DNA of 50,500 bases, taken from Chrysomallon squamiferum (Eukaryota; Mollusca; Gastropoda; Neomphalida; Peltospiridae). The stretch covers positions 11,569,077 to 11,619,576 of the forward strand of contig CM022666.1 in the NCBI GenBank assembly GCA_012295275.1, read 5' to 3'. This document shows positions 13,401-25,043 of the stretch, one piece after another (position 1 is the stretch's first letter; each line of letters starts with the position of its first letter). Both the position numbers and the translations under genes were made by a program. The notes beneath the pieces were generated by a model. It was not told the DNA's origin and made no database searches. It saw only the letters and a list, made by a program, of their open reading frames with translations.

Positions 13401-16400
13401 GTTCTTTCTGACTGACAGCACCTTGGTGGCAGAGATTTCAGAAAGGTGATGGCTCTTGGTTCTGTAGATCAGTGTATTCCCTCCCTGCTAGTGTAGATTT
13501 GCTTCATTTGGTGTGGAATAGGTTTGTTTAAATATTATTGATACAGATCTGTATAATCTGTTATGATATATATATATGTTTAATTTATAGTGATGTAGAG
13601 TTATTTAATTCATAGTGTTTTATTTATAGTGATAGTGATTTGTTTAATTTATATAATGTAGATTTGTTTCATTTGATATGGTTTAAGTTTGTTTCATTTT
13701 TATTGATACAGATCTGTACAATCTTTTATGATATATATTTGTTTAATTTATAGTAATGTATATTTATTTAATTCATAGTGTTTTATTTATAGTGATAGTG
13801 ATTTGCTTAATTTGGTATGGTTTAGGTTTGTTTAATTTATAGTGATACAGATCTGTATAATCTATTAGGATATATATTTGTTTAATTTATAAATGTAGAT
13901 TTATTTAATTCATAGTGTTTTATTTATAGTGATAAAGATTTGTTTCATTTGATATGGTTAGATTTGTTTAATTTTTATTGATACAGATCTGTATAATCTA
14001 TTATGATCTACATTTATAAATTAAACTAATATATATTTATTTAAGTCATAGTGATATAAATCTGTTTAATTTATGAGATACGGATTTGTTTATTCTTTTA
14101 AGGCTTGTAATATATACTAAATGTTTCACTGAAGCAGAGATTAACACCTGTATTAATTATATTGTATATGGTTACATTTGAAACAAACTGTTGACATTAA
14201 AATCCTTTATTATTTTAACTTGGTCTAAAACAATTTGTCAATAAAACTTAATTCAAGTAATTTTAAGACTGTAACAAAATATAGTTACAATATTGTAATA
14301 AAATAAATAGCATCTTTTATTTTTAAAATAAAGAATCGTTATATTTTTTAATGTAAATGTTCTTACAAGACTATTAATGATTAATAATGTGAAAAAAATC
14401 TAAAATATTTAAAAAGAATCAAACTTACATGTCACATATTAACATCCATCTTATCCATAGCTTTGTCACCTGGTGAGGCTTTTGTTGTTTTTGTTGTCCA
14501 GTATTCAGTAATAATGATAAAATATTTGTAAAAGCAATTGTTTGTTATATAATGAGGTGACAACAAAAGATCCTCTGACAAGATCTCATTATTATAGATG
14601 CAACTTGGAACTAAGTCAAGTTCTGTTTACATCTACAAGAACATCAAAGACATTACAGAGAATTTCTCTGTCAGTTATTTGTAAACATACTGTTTAAAAG
14701 CAAATACAGTTAAAATTTATTTATAAAGCCTAAAACCCAGTATTATTAATATTATTATTATTATTATTATTATTATTTATTTATTTGATTGTTTGTTTGT
14801 TTGTTTGTTTGTTTTATTTATTTATTTATTTGTTTATTAGTCTGAGAAATAGTTTTTATTCCAGTGTCTGACTGTTTCAAAATTCAAATTATACTGTGAA
14901 TGGTCAAATATTTTTCATAGCATTATTCCTTTTTTATTTAAAAATGTAGTAGTAGTAGTAGCTGTGGCAGTGTTGGTAGAATAATAATAAGAATGTAATA
15001 ATAATATTTTGATATTAATTATAATAATATTACAACAGTAGCTATAATACTAACAGTTATTAGTAATATTAAGGGTAGTTGTTGCAGTAATGATACCTAG
15101 AAGAAGAAGAAAAGGTAACAATTCAGGTAGACAACCTCTTATCTAGAGCTGACCCAAATTCCTACATTTTCCAGTTTTCTGGACTTAGGCTTCATCATAC
15201 ACATAAAAATATCAAATAAATAACAAAAGTAAAGAATGATATTGTATTTAAATTAATACACATGAAAACATTTCTGAAGTCAGTTTTCAGGATAAAACCA
15301 GTTGTTTGCAAAGCAGGAAGATAGATGGTCTGGTAACTGTAGCAGTAAAAGTAAACGAAACAACAAAACATTGTTGTTTGTAGTTTGGCTTAGAGTGTAT
15401 TTTTAGAGCTTGACGTGGCGGCAATGGGTAACAAGTTCTGAAAATGATCCAAAAAACAGCTGGATGGGATAGGCTGCTGTCAGGGCAGATCCTGCTGCAC
15501 CAGGCAGAGCACAGGTTTCTGGTAGTTTTATCACATGATTGGACTTTCTGGAGTTTCTTGGAGGAAGAAAAACCAACGAAAAGATCCAGCAGTATTTAAT
15601 TTGGTTTGTATTGAAAAGAAAAAAAGTCTGGTATTCCTATCATTTCTCTTTGGCCATTGAGAAGGTGCACGTTTACATCACCTTGACAACCATTGTAGAA
15701 AGCTATTTCAGGATGATGCTTGGGTATGAAGCTGGCTAATGATAGTTGAACAAACATTATAAGAAATGATGAACAAATAGGAATAGTACCTTTGATTTTC
15801 TTTAGGCAATTAACAGTTCTTTCTTCTGATCTAACTTTTACAGAGTTTTCACTGTGCTTTGTACATCAACAAAAATTACATTTGGGTTTCAAAACAAAAG
15901 CAGATACAAGTATTTAAATACAGCTAAATACTGTATGTGTCATGTCAGTGACTTCTTGTGTTTCCAAACTGTAGTAGCTCTGCTAGTTGAGGTTTTGAAG
16001 TAGGTCTGTGACTATGTCAGAAGTGGGTTAATGAGGGAATCGGTTGCACATGCTGTTAGCTGTTTGGCATGCTGTGTGGTAAGCTATCTGCACAGTTGCC
16101 AAGATCAGATTACTTGTAAAATGAGTCAGTGTAAATGAAAGTTATTAAAATAATTATTCTGTAGAGTGTAAATGACTGAATTCATGAGAATATATGTATG
16201 CATGTATGTTTGTGTGTGTATACATATACATGTGTATATGTGTATCAGTTTACTCATATATGTGTTTCAGTGTGTACATGTGTTTGTGTTTCAGTATGTA
16301 CACATGTGTATGTTTCAATGTGTATTTGTTTCAGTGTCAACATGTTTATGTTTTTCAGTATGTACTCATGAATGTGAATTGTTTTCAATGTGTGTTATTT

Positions 16401-17196
16401 TCAGTTTCATGTGTCAATTTACATGAATGTTTTCATGTTTTCAGTATGTAAACATACATATGTGTTTCACTCATATATGAACGTATTTAAACATTTGTTT
16501 TTTCAGTATATAAGCAAGTATATTTGTTTCAGAATGTTGTTTTATGTTTTCAGTCCATACATGTTTTCAGTGTAAACATTTGTTTTTCAGTTAAACAAGT
16601 ATATTTGTTTCAGAATGTACCACTGTTTTATGTATTTCAGTTTAAACATACATATGTGTTTCAGAATGTACCACTGTTTTATGTATTTGCAGTATGTAAA
16701 CATACATATGTGTTTCAGAATGTACCACTGTTTTATGTAAATGTACATTTGTGTTTCAGTATGTAAACATTTGTGTGTATTTCAGTATATACACAAGTAT
16801 ATTTGTTTCAGAATGAACCACTGTTTTATGTATTTCAGTGTGTACACATACATATGTGTTTCAGTATGTAAACATTTGTATGTATTTCAGTATATAAACA
16901 AGTATATTTGTTTCAGAATGTACCACTGTTTTATGTATTTCAGTATGTAAACATACATATGTGTTTCAGAATGTACCAAATGTATTTCAAAAACATTTGT
17001 GTGTAGGCTAAAACGATTGTTTAAAAAAAGAAAAATAACCTAACAGGTACTACTGTATATAAACAAATAAGTAAATAAATGTGTATGTGTGTTTAAAATC
17101 TTGGAGGAACTGTTGTTAATGAAAGTGTAGTAAATGTCATAGTAAAAATATATAGTTAACATGTTTGAGTGTGTATGAGTGAGTGTGTGTGTTGTG

Positions 17197-17272
<76 letters not shown>

Positions 17273-18760
17273 GGATTACATGAATGTTTGTAGTGTGTGT
17301 GTGTGCATGTTGAGAGAGATGGAATAATGGTTTTTATTTGTATCTCTGTATCACTACTTTGTTACTAATTACACACATGCAATGAGTTGTTAAAAATTTT
17401 CTTTTTCCAATGTGTGGAGATTTCAGTTCATTTTTTAATCATTTCATACAAAATTCTGTTTTATTTCAGAAAAGCCCAGTCTTCCATTCAACATGAATAT
17501 TGATATTCCTGATGATATTGGTGAGTTTCTCTCTGTTTTCAGTGTTAAAACATTTTGTCATTTTTTCTATTTAGCCACCTTTAACTAAGAAATATTATAT
17601 TTGAATTGTTTGCCACAAATAAAATATAAAACAAAGTGTAAGTACTGATTTAACATGTGTTTTGCTTGTCAGTGTACTTGTTTGTTTTTAGTAAAAATTT
17701 CAGTTCTGTACACTAAAACAAAAGTATTTTAAATTTAATTAATATGTAGTTAACTAATTAAAAATAAATAAAAATAAATTTAAAAAACAATTAGAATAAA
17801 AAAACCTATAAAAATTCATACTGAATTAAACATTTTGCCCATCTGAAGAAGATGTTAGTGATTTCCCTGTGACTGAATGGTTTCTCTTGTTAGTGAGATT
17901 TAAGTTATGCGTGCTCATCCTAGAAAGAGGGTGCAGTGTATTTGCTGTATGGATGATTCTGAAGAGAACTAAACCATCTTTCTTTTACCTTTATAAATGT
18001 TCCTCTCATCCAGATGTCAGTCATAGTCTTTCATGTTGGTTTAAATTATTTATTTATTTATTTATTTGTTATTTAAAACAAGAACAAAAAAAATGTTAAT
18101 GAAAGTGTTTTCATATGTCTTGTCAAAGCTAGAAAAAAAATAAGTATAGTTAAAAGTATCTGTTAGATGCTGTGTAGAAATTCTATCCATTCAAGCAGTG
18201 AATACATGAAGCTTTAATCTGATTCATCATTTTTAAGAAATGCAGATAAGTTTTTGAATTTGAAAAGAAAATGTTTTAAAACACTAAACTCTGAAACTGG
18301 TTTCTGCATTTTACATAAAACTCAGTGTGGAACTTGCGGCCTCAGTTATTTTTCTTTTTTAAAATATATATTTATTGTTATTTGTATTAACAAACAATGC
18401 CTTTCTTTTCTTTCTATTCTTTATTATTTATTTTGTTCTGAACTGTGTAACAGTTGTAACAGCTATTGTTAAAGAACTTGCACTTAAAGCAAGTTCAGTG
18501 TTAATGGAAAATCAAAAAAGCTGGTAGCTAGGTTTGTTATCATGAAAATCTCTTCTCTACCTTTTTTTGTTTGATTTTAATGTTGTTATTGTTGTTATTA
18601 CTGTTTTTTCATTTGTCTTCAACTTTGCTGATAACTCCACAGCCTTCTAAACCTTTTACTTGCAGATTCTGAATAAAAACAAAAATAAGTGCAAAAGTAA
18701 TAAAATAAAGCTCCATGACCTAAACCAAAAAAAAAAAAAATCAAAGTCAAAGTAATAATG

Positions 18761-18820
<60 letters not shown>

Positions 18821-21800
18821 CATTATAAATGTTATTAGAATTTAAATATTTATCTTTGGTATTCATCTTTGTCTGTTAACAAGAGAAAGGTTTAATTACT
18901 TATATATAAATACTGGCACGTTTCAAGTTATCTTTTTCTCACAGGGTGAATGTGCAGCTAGAAGAGAGTTTCGTGTTTCAATGTTAGGTGAAGTGCTTTG
19001 GCTGTCTGCTTTCTATAAATAATGTCTTCCTGCACACCGTTTATACAAAGAGAAATACCAGATATCTTGATTAAACAGTTGATTTTATCACCTTGGTTTT
19101 TATTATTCTCTCAGTTAACAAATGTATTTATTTGCCACTAACATAATTTGATTAAGATAAGTAATAAGTAAAAACATATTGTTTCTAGCACTGTGGGATA
19201 ATGTTGCAGGTTTTTAAGTGGAATGTGTTTAATCACAGGAATGAATGGTGGTGGTGTCTGTTTTAGCTGGCTCTTAGAGAAACATGTGTTTTTCATTATA
19301 TATTTTACTTTGCAGAATAAAAACTTTTAAAAAAAGTTTTTAATTTGCTGGCAGCTTAATATTAATAAGTGCTGTGTAATATAGTGACACTATTTATAAT
19401 GAAAATGAATGAAAAAAAAGTAATTTCAAATAATGTGTATAATTCAGTATATAGTTGTCTATTTAATCTACATTTAAACAAATGCATTCAAAGCAACATA
19501 ATTAAAGGCTGGAGAAAATATTTTATTCAAAAATTTAAAAAATGCTGTGGGTTGAGTGAAGCTTTGAGCTGTGGCTGCAGATGCAGTCAGGGTTGTTTCA
19601 GGTGCGTGTTTAATGAAGGTGAAGGGTCTGTGTAATGCCAACAGGATCCTACGTAATTATCTCTTAACACACGTTCAGTCTCCATAAAAGATATTGCTCA
19701 GTGTGATAGGATTATTTCCAGATAGCTTGTTCTCACTGGCTATGTGAGGAAGATAACCTGTCAAAAGTTTTGTATGAAAACTTATTGAATATAAGACAGA
19801 CACACAGTCAAATGTCTGGACGTTCAGATTGTATCTTGTACCACCTGCCTGTGAAGAATGTTCACTATTTTAATTAGTTACACATTTCTTCTAGTACTGA
19901 CTGACCATTTATTTCAAATAATTACAATAAAACAACAAATGAACAGTTAACAAACAGAGATAAAAGTAATTTTTACAAATAATTGTCATGTAATAACAAA
20001 CATTTTTTTTCAACAAATATAAATGTTATGTGCTTGATCTCTGCACATACTTGTTTAATAGTGAACACTGTAAGTTAGTTATACTGGTTTGTTGTTACTA
20101 TTTTCACTGTTTTTTAATATTTTATATTACTCAACATTTGGGAATAACATCCTGGTTTAGACACAGTATGTACTTCTTAAATATGTAAATATTTTTGATG
20201 ACAGATGTATATATCATTAGAACATTAATCTTTTGAATGTGAGTGAAGATTTACTTTTGTTATGTTGGACTGTACAAGACTATGAAAGTGAATGTGACAT
20301 AATTTCTTTGTTTTTTCAGATATCAGCAATGTTCCAGGAGTTGTACCAATTACTTCAGCTACTCCTAACTGGAAAAGAGAAATGATAGAAAAAAAGAACA
20401 GAGAAAAAATTGAAGAATATGTGGTAAATTGTTATGTTCAAGACTAGTAATTATGTGTATTTTTCTGTGTTATTCTTCAGTTCATAGATCACCTATTTGT
20501 GCCTGGTAAAAGTATGCAAATTATACAGAGTTAAAAGTGATTTATTTAAAACAGTTTACAAATTTCAGCAGTTTATATTTATTAAACATTTAACTTAAGT
20601 TCAGTTCAAGAATTATATTGTTAGCATAATTCTATGAAAGTGACTATTTATTCTTTAATAAACATAATGGTTTAGTTTAAGTAAAACAAAATAAAACTAA
20701 GTCAGTGTATTAAAAAGTTTTGTGTTCTTGGTAATTTGCTGATTAATTAAACACCCTGTCTGTCAGTTATTAGTTTGTGACGTTCATTGAATGATGTCTG
20801 ACTACTTAACAGTGCCTAGAAGAAATAGCGAGCAGTTTCATTTGTTTTTAATGAATTTTTGCTAATAATATCAGATTGCTGTTCAGCACTGTGCAATTAG
20901 TTTTGTTAATCCTTTGTTCACCTCGTAGTTATCACAGTTAGTTGTGTTTTCAGAAAAAAGTGCTGAAAGAACGCGAAGAAGCCGCAAAATGGAGAGATGT
21001 TCCAGAGTGGAAGAGAAAGATACTGAAACAAAAACAACAAGAGGTAAAATAGTTTTTAATTAAGAAAACGTTGGTAGAGAAAGGTGATTAAATACATACA
21101 GTGGACTCTCTCTAAACCAGCAGGGTTAGAAGTCCTGCCCAGCTACTGTTAGACTGTTCAGAACAAATACACTGGTACTCTGTACTCTCTGCTGGGTCAA
21201 AAACCAAACAATGACAACTGTGGAAAGGAGACTCACTATTTTCTTCAAATGCTCAATGTAAAGAGAGAGATTTAAAGACAAACAGAAAAGCAGTGAAACA
21301 GTAGATTACAAACTGTGTGTCAGCCAGCTGTAGATTTTATCAAACACTGACAGTCATTATAAATAATAAATTCAAATACATCTTTCATGTGATTTTAAGC
21401 AGTAAAAGAATGTATTGTTTATTCAGTTTTTGTAAAGTTTTATAGTTTTTCGTTGATGTTATACTGCAAGAACCATAACTCTGGAGGAAATCTTTTTATA
21501 CCATTTCCCATTTGTCCTATTTAAGTGTTATAATTCTTTAAATATAAGAAAACAGCTTGATGATACATGAATACCATTTCTACACCATTCTTTATATTAA
21601 CATGTATGCTGCTTCAAATATTAATATTCCAAATTCATTTTTCAATATTCCATACATAATTTTTAATTCTTATTTACTAATGTAACGAAAAAGATAAACC
21701 TTTTTCTTTACATATTAAGAGAATTTCAATTCATTTGATGCACCTAAATCACTGAAAATTGAATTATATTAAATTGGAAAACAGTTAATACAAACTTCAG

Positions 21801-22130
21801 TTATCTTTGCTTCTGTTTATTTGTTTGAATATAAAATCATCATGTTTACTTGAGTAATACAAGCATTGTTGTTTTGTGAAGGACAATGCCCAGTCTCCGC
21901 AGCCAACTGTGACGAAAGCTCCGGAGGTAGCGAGACCAGACCAGGCATCCACTGCTGTCCCGAAACAAAGTGGAAACATTGTACCTGTTGCTCTCCAGAT
22001 GGATCCCGCAGAACTGGAGAGCATGCCGCCATGGAAACGAGAACTTCTTATGAAAAGGGAAAATGTTCCAAAGACATTTTTCAATGAGTTTGAGCCAGAA
22101 GAGGGAGAAGCTTTGCAAGAAACGAGCTGA
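7233..22130 (+). CDS. ESPN: Espin/forked-like actin-bundling protein, 3' part of gene (8 coding exons)
   Basis: Join 7233-7405, 8059-8151, 8932-9919, 10049-10195, 17470-17520, 20320-20423, 20954-21043, 21882-22130. All junctions are GT-AG and all phases agree, giving 630 residues after a split first codon. Seen: a long Ser/Pro/Gln-rich disordered region; proline runs near residues 190, 295-335 and 360; a WH2-like actin-binding motif at about 400-417 (SALLAELSNIKLKK); a second polyproline run in exon 4; then three WKR-centred segments at W501, W537 and W599 in a charged, helix-forming C-terminus. Known: espins cross-link F-actin in hair-bundle stereocilia and microvilli (forked in fly bristles), with Pro-rich regions, a WH2 motif and a C-terminal actin-bundling module containing PEWKR- and PAWRR-type repeats. 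Inferred: the 5' exons, including any ankyrin repeats, lie left of the window, because the first exon here starts mid-codon behind a good acceptor. A taperin/phostensin-like protein is a less likely alternative. Confidence 0.75.
8059..8151 (+). CDS. ESPN: espin-like exon b
   Basis: This is a 93-nt phase 0-0 exon between ttctatgtttcag and gtacgt. It encodes 31 residues beginning NEVFTIRKSAPSVPVRSPD. It is basic and Ser/Pro-rich with no recognised domain. Because it is a multiple of three, it could be skipped without changing the frame. Confidence 0.7.
8932..9919 (+). CDS. ESPN: espin-like exon c: Pro-rich region and WH2 motif
   Basis: The large 988-nt exon runs from acceptor ttacttttgcag to donor caag|gtatgt. 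The reading frame is also open for 46 codons before the acceptor, but that AT-rich stretch is intronic. The exon encodes Ser/Gln/His-rich disordered sequence and then several runs of 4-7 prolines (profilin/SH3-type ligands). It ends with the WH2-like SALLAELSNIKLKKT, comparable to the single WH2 of espin, which sits just after its second Pro-rich region. Confidence 0.85.
10049..10195 (+). CDS. ESPN: espin-like exon d: second polyproline run
   Basis: The exon lies between tgttcttgcag and gtaagt (phase 1-1, 147 nt). It encodes VAEAVVDAGDD, then a run of seven prolines, an acidic patch and a lysine cluster (IIQKKKKE across the junction). It joins in frame to exons c and e. Confidence 0.8.
10961..11066. 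repeat. (CTTTA)n/(TTTTA)n pentanucleotide tract
   Basis: Imperfect CTTTA and TTTTA units, preceded by a T run at 10948-10960. Confidence 0.85.
11492..11617. repeat. three 42-bp tandem copies
   Basis: The unit ctcagttcacaaactgtgca... starts at 11492, 11534 and 11576 with only a few mismatches. Because 42 is divisible by 3 it yields a spurious repeated peptide. Confidence 0.9.
13500..14070. repeat. tandem block of four units, about 137-164 bp each
   Basis: The anchor gatacagatctgtataatct (containing palindrome ACAGATCTGT) recurs at 13540, 13704, 13843 and 13980. Each copy is followed by similar TTTAATTTATAG/TTCATAGTG modules. Confidence 0.8.
14748..14833. repeat. (TTA)n, (TTTG)n and (TTTA)n cluster
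   Basis: About ten TTA units are followed by TTTG and then TTTA units. Simple intronic sequence. Confidence 0.85.
16260..16985. repeat. degenerate ~52-bp tandem array carrying repeated TTTCAG
   Basis: Units alternate between forms such as gtttcagaatgtaccactg and tttcagtatgtaaacatac, with a half-unit of about 26 bp. By hand I count about 24 TTTCAG hexamers. Overlapping open frames here are products of the repeat, not genes. Confidence 0.85.
17201..17269. repeat. (TG)n microsatellite
   Basis: TG tract about 200 bp upstream of the acceptor of the 51-nt exon. Confidence 0.9.
17470..17520 (+). CDS. ESPN: espin-like exon e (51-nt micro-exon)
   Basis: This small exon follows a 7.3 kb intron. Its acceptor is ctgttttatttcag and its donor is gtgagt. 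It is phase 1-1 and encodes KPSLPFNMNIDIPDD. It contains an in-frame ATG at 17494 that could start a short C-terminal isoform if an internal promoter exists. Confidence 0.65.
17521..20319 (+). other. 2.8 kb intron of the espin-like gene; no exon seen
   Basis: AT-rich sequence with one (TAA)n tract. Short open frames at 17869-18099, 18254-18472 and 19369-19635 lack splice sites or recognisable protein sequence. Confidence 0.6.
18752..18819. repeat. (TAA)n microsatellite
   Basis: About 20 TAA units following an A run, within the intron 17521-20319. Confidence 0.9.
20320..20423 (+). CDS. ESPN: espin-like exon f: first WKR segment
   Basis: The acceptor is ctttgttttttcag and the donor is GTG|gtaaat. 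It encodes 35 residues including TPNWKREMIEKKNREKIEEY (W501). This is the first of three Trp-Lys-Arg segments followed by charged helix, the signature of the espin C-terminal actin-binding module. Confidence 0.8.
20954..21043 (+). CDS. ESPN: espin-like exon g: second WKR segment
   Basis: This is a 90-nt phase 0-0 exon between tgtgttttcag and gtaaaa. It encodes a highly charged helix ending VPEWKRKILKQKQQE (W537), very close in pattern to the PEWKR segment of espin. It could be skipped without a frame change. Confidence 0.8.
21882..22130 (+). CDS. ESPN: espin-like terminal exon h: third WKR segment and stop
   Basis: The acceptor ends tgttttgtgaag at 21881 and the stop TGA is at 22128. It encodes a Pro/Thr/Gln linker, then MDPAELESMPPWKRELLMKR (W599) and an acidic tail FFNEFEPEEGEALQETS. 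The tail plays the part of the short segment that follows the last Trp repeat in espins. Confidence 0.8.
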   Translation, partial: DNAQSPQPTVTKAPEVARPDQASTAVPKQSGNIVPVALQMDPAELESMPPWKRELLMKRENVPKTFFNEFEPEEGEALQETS

Positions 22131-24400
22131 TCAGTTAATTCTGCATAAAACGTGTTTTAATATTTCACCGGAAGCAAGCTGGCTTCCTTCCTGAGATTAT
22201 CTACATCGGAGAAAATGGTTTTTTTAATTGTTATTATTCAGATAAAATCAAAAACAGTTTTTCTGCAAACATTTCAAGTATTATTATTCAATTTTGATTG
22301 AATTATTTTAATATATATATACCATTTGTAATCATGTCTTTTTGATATGTTTGTATAAAATAAATAAATACAAAATATCAGATATTTAAAATAAATGTCA
22401 AATGCACACACATTAAAACAACAAAGACAGTGATTTCATTACATATTAGAGGCATTTTTATGACATTTTAACTGTTTTTGTATTTACAAATATGTAAATG
22501 CACATACATAAACACTGAAATATACAAATCAATAAACACACACACAGTGCTTCTAAAACTGGATATGAACGTCATTTTAAATTTTGGAGAACATTTTGGG
22601 GGGGTTCTGTAATCTGTGAGTATTCAAAATTCAGCAAAAAGTATATTTGTTTAGGTATTTTTAATTAATTGCATAATTTGCCTTAAGCTTAGAGTGAAAA
22701 GGTTGTAAATTAGTGCAGAGTTGGGTCATTTTTCAATTGACTGGAAAATTGAATTTTATTTTTATTTGTGTATTTTAACAAAAAGTATCACCAAAATGAA
22801 TCCCTAGTAAGTTAGAATACTTTTGTCATCAGACCAGGCCTTGTTTGAGTTCATTTCTCAGGTCTAGGGATATGTACAGTTACACTATGCACAAAAAGAA
22901 GGGTTCAGTGTTTTGTTAAAGCTGTGTGGATTAGAAAAGTAAATAGAAATGTCAGAGAAAAAACCCTCTAAAGTCTGTTCATTCTCACTGAACTTTGTAA
23001 TGTGAACTAAAATCATTTCATTAAACGTTTTCAAGCCGTTTTAGTCACTTAATGTTAAAAAATTATTAACTGCGTGTATATACATGCTAACTGTAGAATC
23101 TCTGAACTGTGTACATACAATTCGTAATAACTCAGTCTGCTCCTGAAATACCATTGCTCAGGAACAAACAGTCTGTAGAGTTAAATTATTTCTGACGTGA
23201 TGCTAGTACCCTGAGATTAGTCTGAAAAATGCCATTGTTTATGTGATTTCAACTTCATGTATATCATTTTTTTACTTGTGTTTAAAATATTTTTAGAATT
23301 TGTGAAAATTTGGGTTTATTATTAGCCATTTCAGTATTTAATGCTGGGTCACTGCTTAGAATTCACAGCTGAACTCTGTTTGTCAAATCTTAACTTACAC
23401 ATTTTTTATATCAGTTATCTTTATTAGTTACAAAATGGATTTCATTTACCAAGTAGTTCCAAACTCGACTACAGTTACCCTTAATTTACACATTTTTCTC
23501 TATTTATTTTTTAATGTATTTTATATTTTATTATTATTATTTTATTTTAATATATTTTGTTTTTGACAAACTATAGAGCTATTCAACAAAATTATTTAAT
23601 TGGAAATGAACATCTTGAGAATATTCAATTTCTGTTAGTATTTGAGAAAAGGTTTACAAGTTTGTAATCAGTGTGTCCAGAGCACTCACTGAAGTCACGC
23701 CTCTGATGATGTGTAAATATAAACAAGAAATGCTGAATTTTCCTTTAAGAATAAAGAGGAAAAGCTAAGTATATTTAAAAAGAGATTTTCTGAATCAGCC
23801 TTCAGCATTCAAGTGTAAACAACTGAAATGGATTGTATTCTGATTAAAACTGTGGACAGTTTGTGTATGATTTGAATATAACATTCATAATGTCCACACT
23901 CAGGTGTAGTCTGTTTGTTGATCCAACATGTCTTCCTTTCGCAGGATAACAACATTTGTAACTTGAACTTGCTGTCAAAATTCATTGTCATTCATTTTTA
24001 AATGTTTTCAAAATATTCATTGTGGCTCAGTCTGAATTAGTTGAAGCTTTATAATTTATAAATTTTAGCTTGGTTTAGTGTTTGTATGTGGAACATAGCT
24101 GTTTTGTAAAAGTATATTTGTACCAGCAGTCATAATTCACGTATCTTTTCTTTAATTATTCTTTATTCCTTCTAAACCAGTTTCACATCCTTTAATGGCT
24201 GCCTTCAGAAACTGATGATGCTGATAATATTTAAAAATAAATTTTGAAAATGTTGCATGTCTGTTGTGAAAAGTATTATGTGTGAGATTATTTAATAATT
24301 CAGTATTGTGTCCTTTCCATGTTTGTCTGTGCCGCTATAATGTAAAATATGTAATGTATTCCTCTGGATGTGACTGGAATAAAGCATAACAATATAACAT
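22131..24400 (+). other. probable 3' UTR of the espin-like gene
   Basis: AT-rich sequence without a coding frame runs from the stop codon to a well-formed poly(A) site. Earlier AATAAA copies (about 22359) could give a shorter transcript. A G run at 22600-22607 and the absence of splice sites with open frames support untranslated sequence. The 3' end is inferred. Confidence 0.45.
24378..24383 (+). terminator. poly(A) signal, espin-like gene
   Basis: AATAAA is followed about 25 bases later by a T/GT-rich stretch (tttcttgtgttttttcag), the expected downstream element. It is the best-formed signal after the stop codon. Confidence 0.5.
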
Positions 24401-25011
24401 TTTCTTGTGTTTTTTCAGTAGTTCAGATCACAAAACTGTTTTAATTTATTAGTTTTACTTAAGTAGAATCCCCACAAAAGAATTGTTCAAGTATCTAGAG
24501 TAAATATATTTTTATTTTAGTGTGATGAAGGGTCAGACAAACACCTGTTACATTAGAGTACCAGACCATTTGTCCAGCTTCCAAAAACCAGATTTAGAAG
24601 TGTATTAAATAAAATGTTCTTTTCTTCTCATTGTTTATGTTTTAAAGATTAAGTATATCTGAAGCATAGGTCCTTAAAACCTGAAAATGAAGAAGTCCCA
24701 AGCTTCCTAGATAATTGGTTTGTCTGGTAACTGAATTAGTTAATTTACTCAGTTTATTATAATTTTATCTAAATTTGGAGTTAGTGTATGATTGGTTTTT
24801 AAGTTTTAGTTTGTTTTTTATTTATTTATTTATTTATGTATTAATTTATTTATGTATTAATTTTTTAATTTATTTATTTATTTATTTAGTTAGTTAGTTA
24901 TATATTTATTTATTTATGTATGTATTAATTTATTTAGTTAGTTAATTATATATTTATTTAATTATGTAGTTAGTTATATATATATATATTTATTTATGTA
25001 GTTAATTATAC

Positions 25012-25043
<32 letters not shown>

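Larger units (their letters stand above)
10196..17469 (+). other. 7.3 kb intron of the espin-like gene
   Basis: The largest intron in the window lies between the WH2/polyproline half and the WKR half. It holds a CTTTA pentanucleotide tract, a 42-bp triplication, a block of about 140-165-bp units, (TTA)n/(TTTG)n, an array of TTTCAG-bearing units and a (TG)n tract. A slightly less AT-rich island at about 12.5-13.4 kb contains CCAAT- and TATA-like boxes. No coding exon was recognised. Confidence 0.7.

Noticed and set aside
16172-16950. Overlapping 60-85 aa ORFs rich in Cys/Phe/Val
   Set aside because: They are by-products of the TTTCAG tandem array in an intron; no homology pattern is visible.
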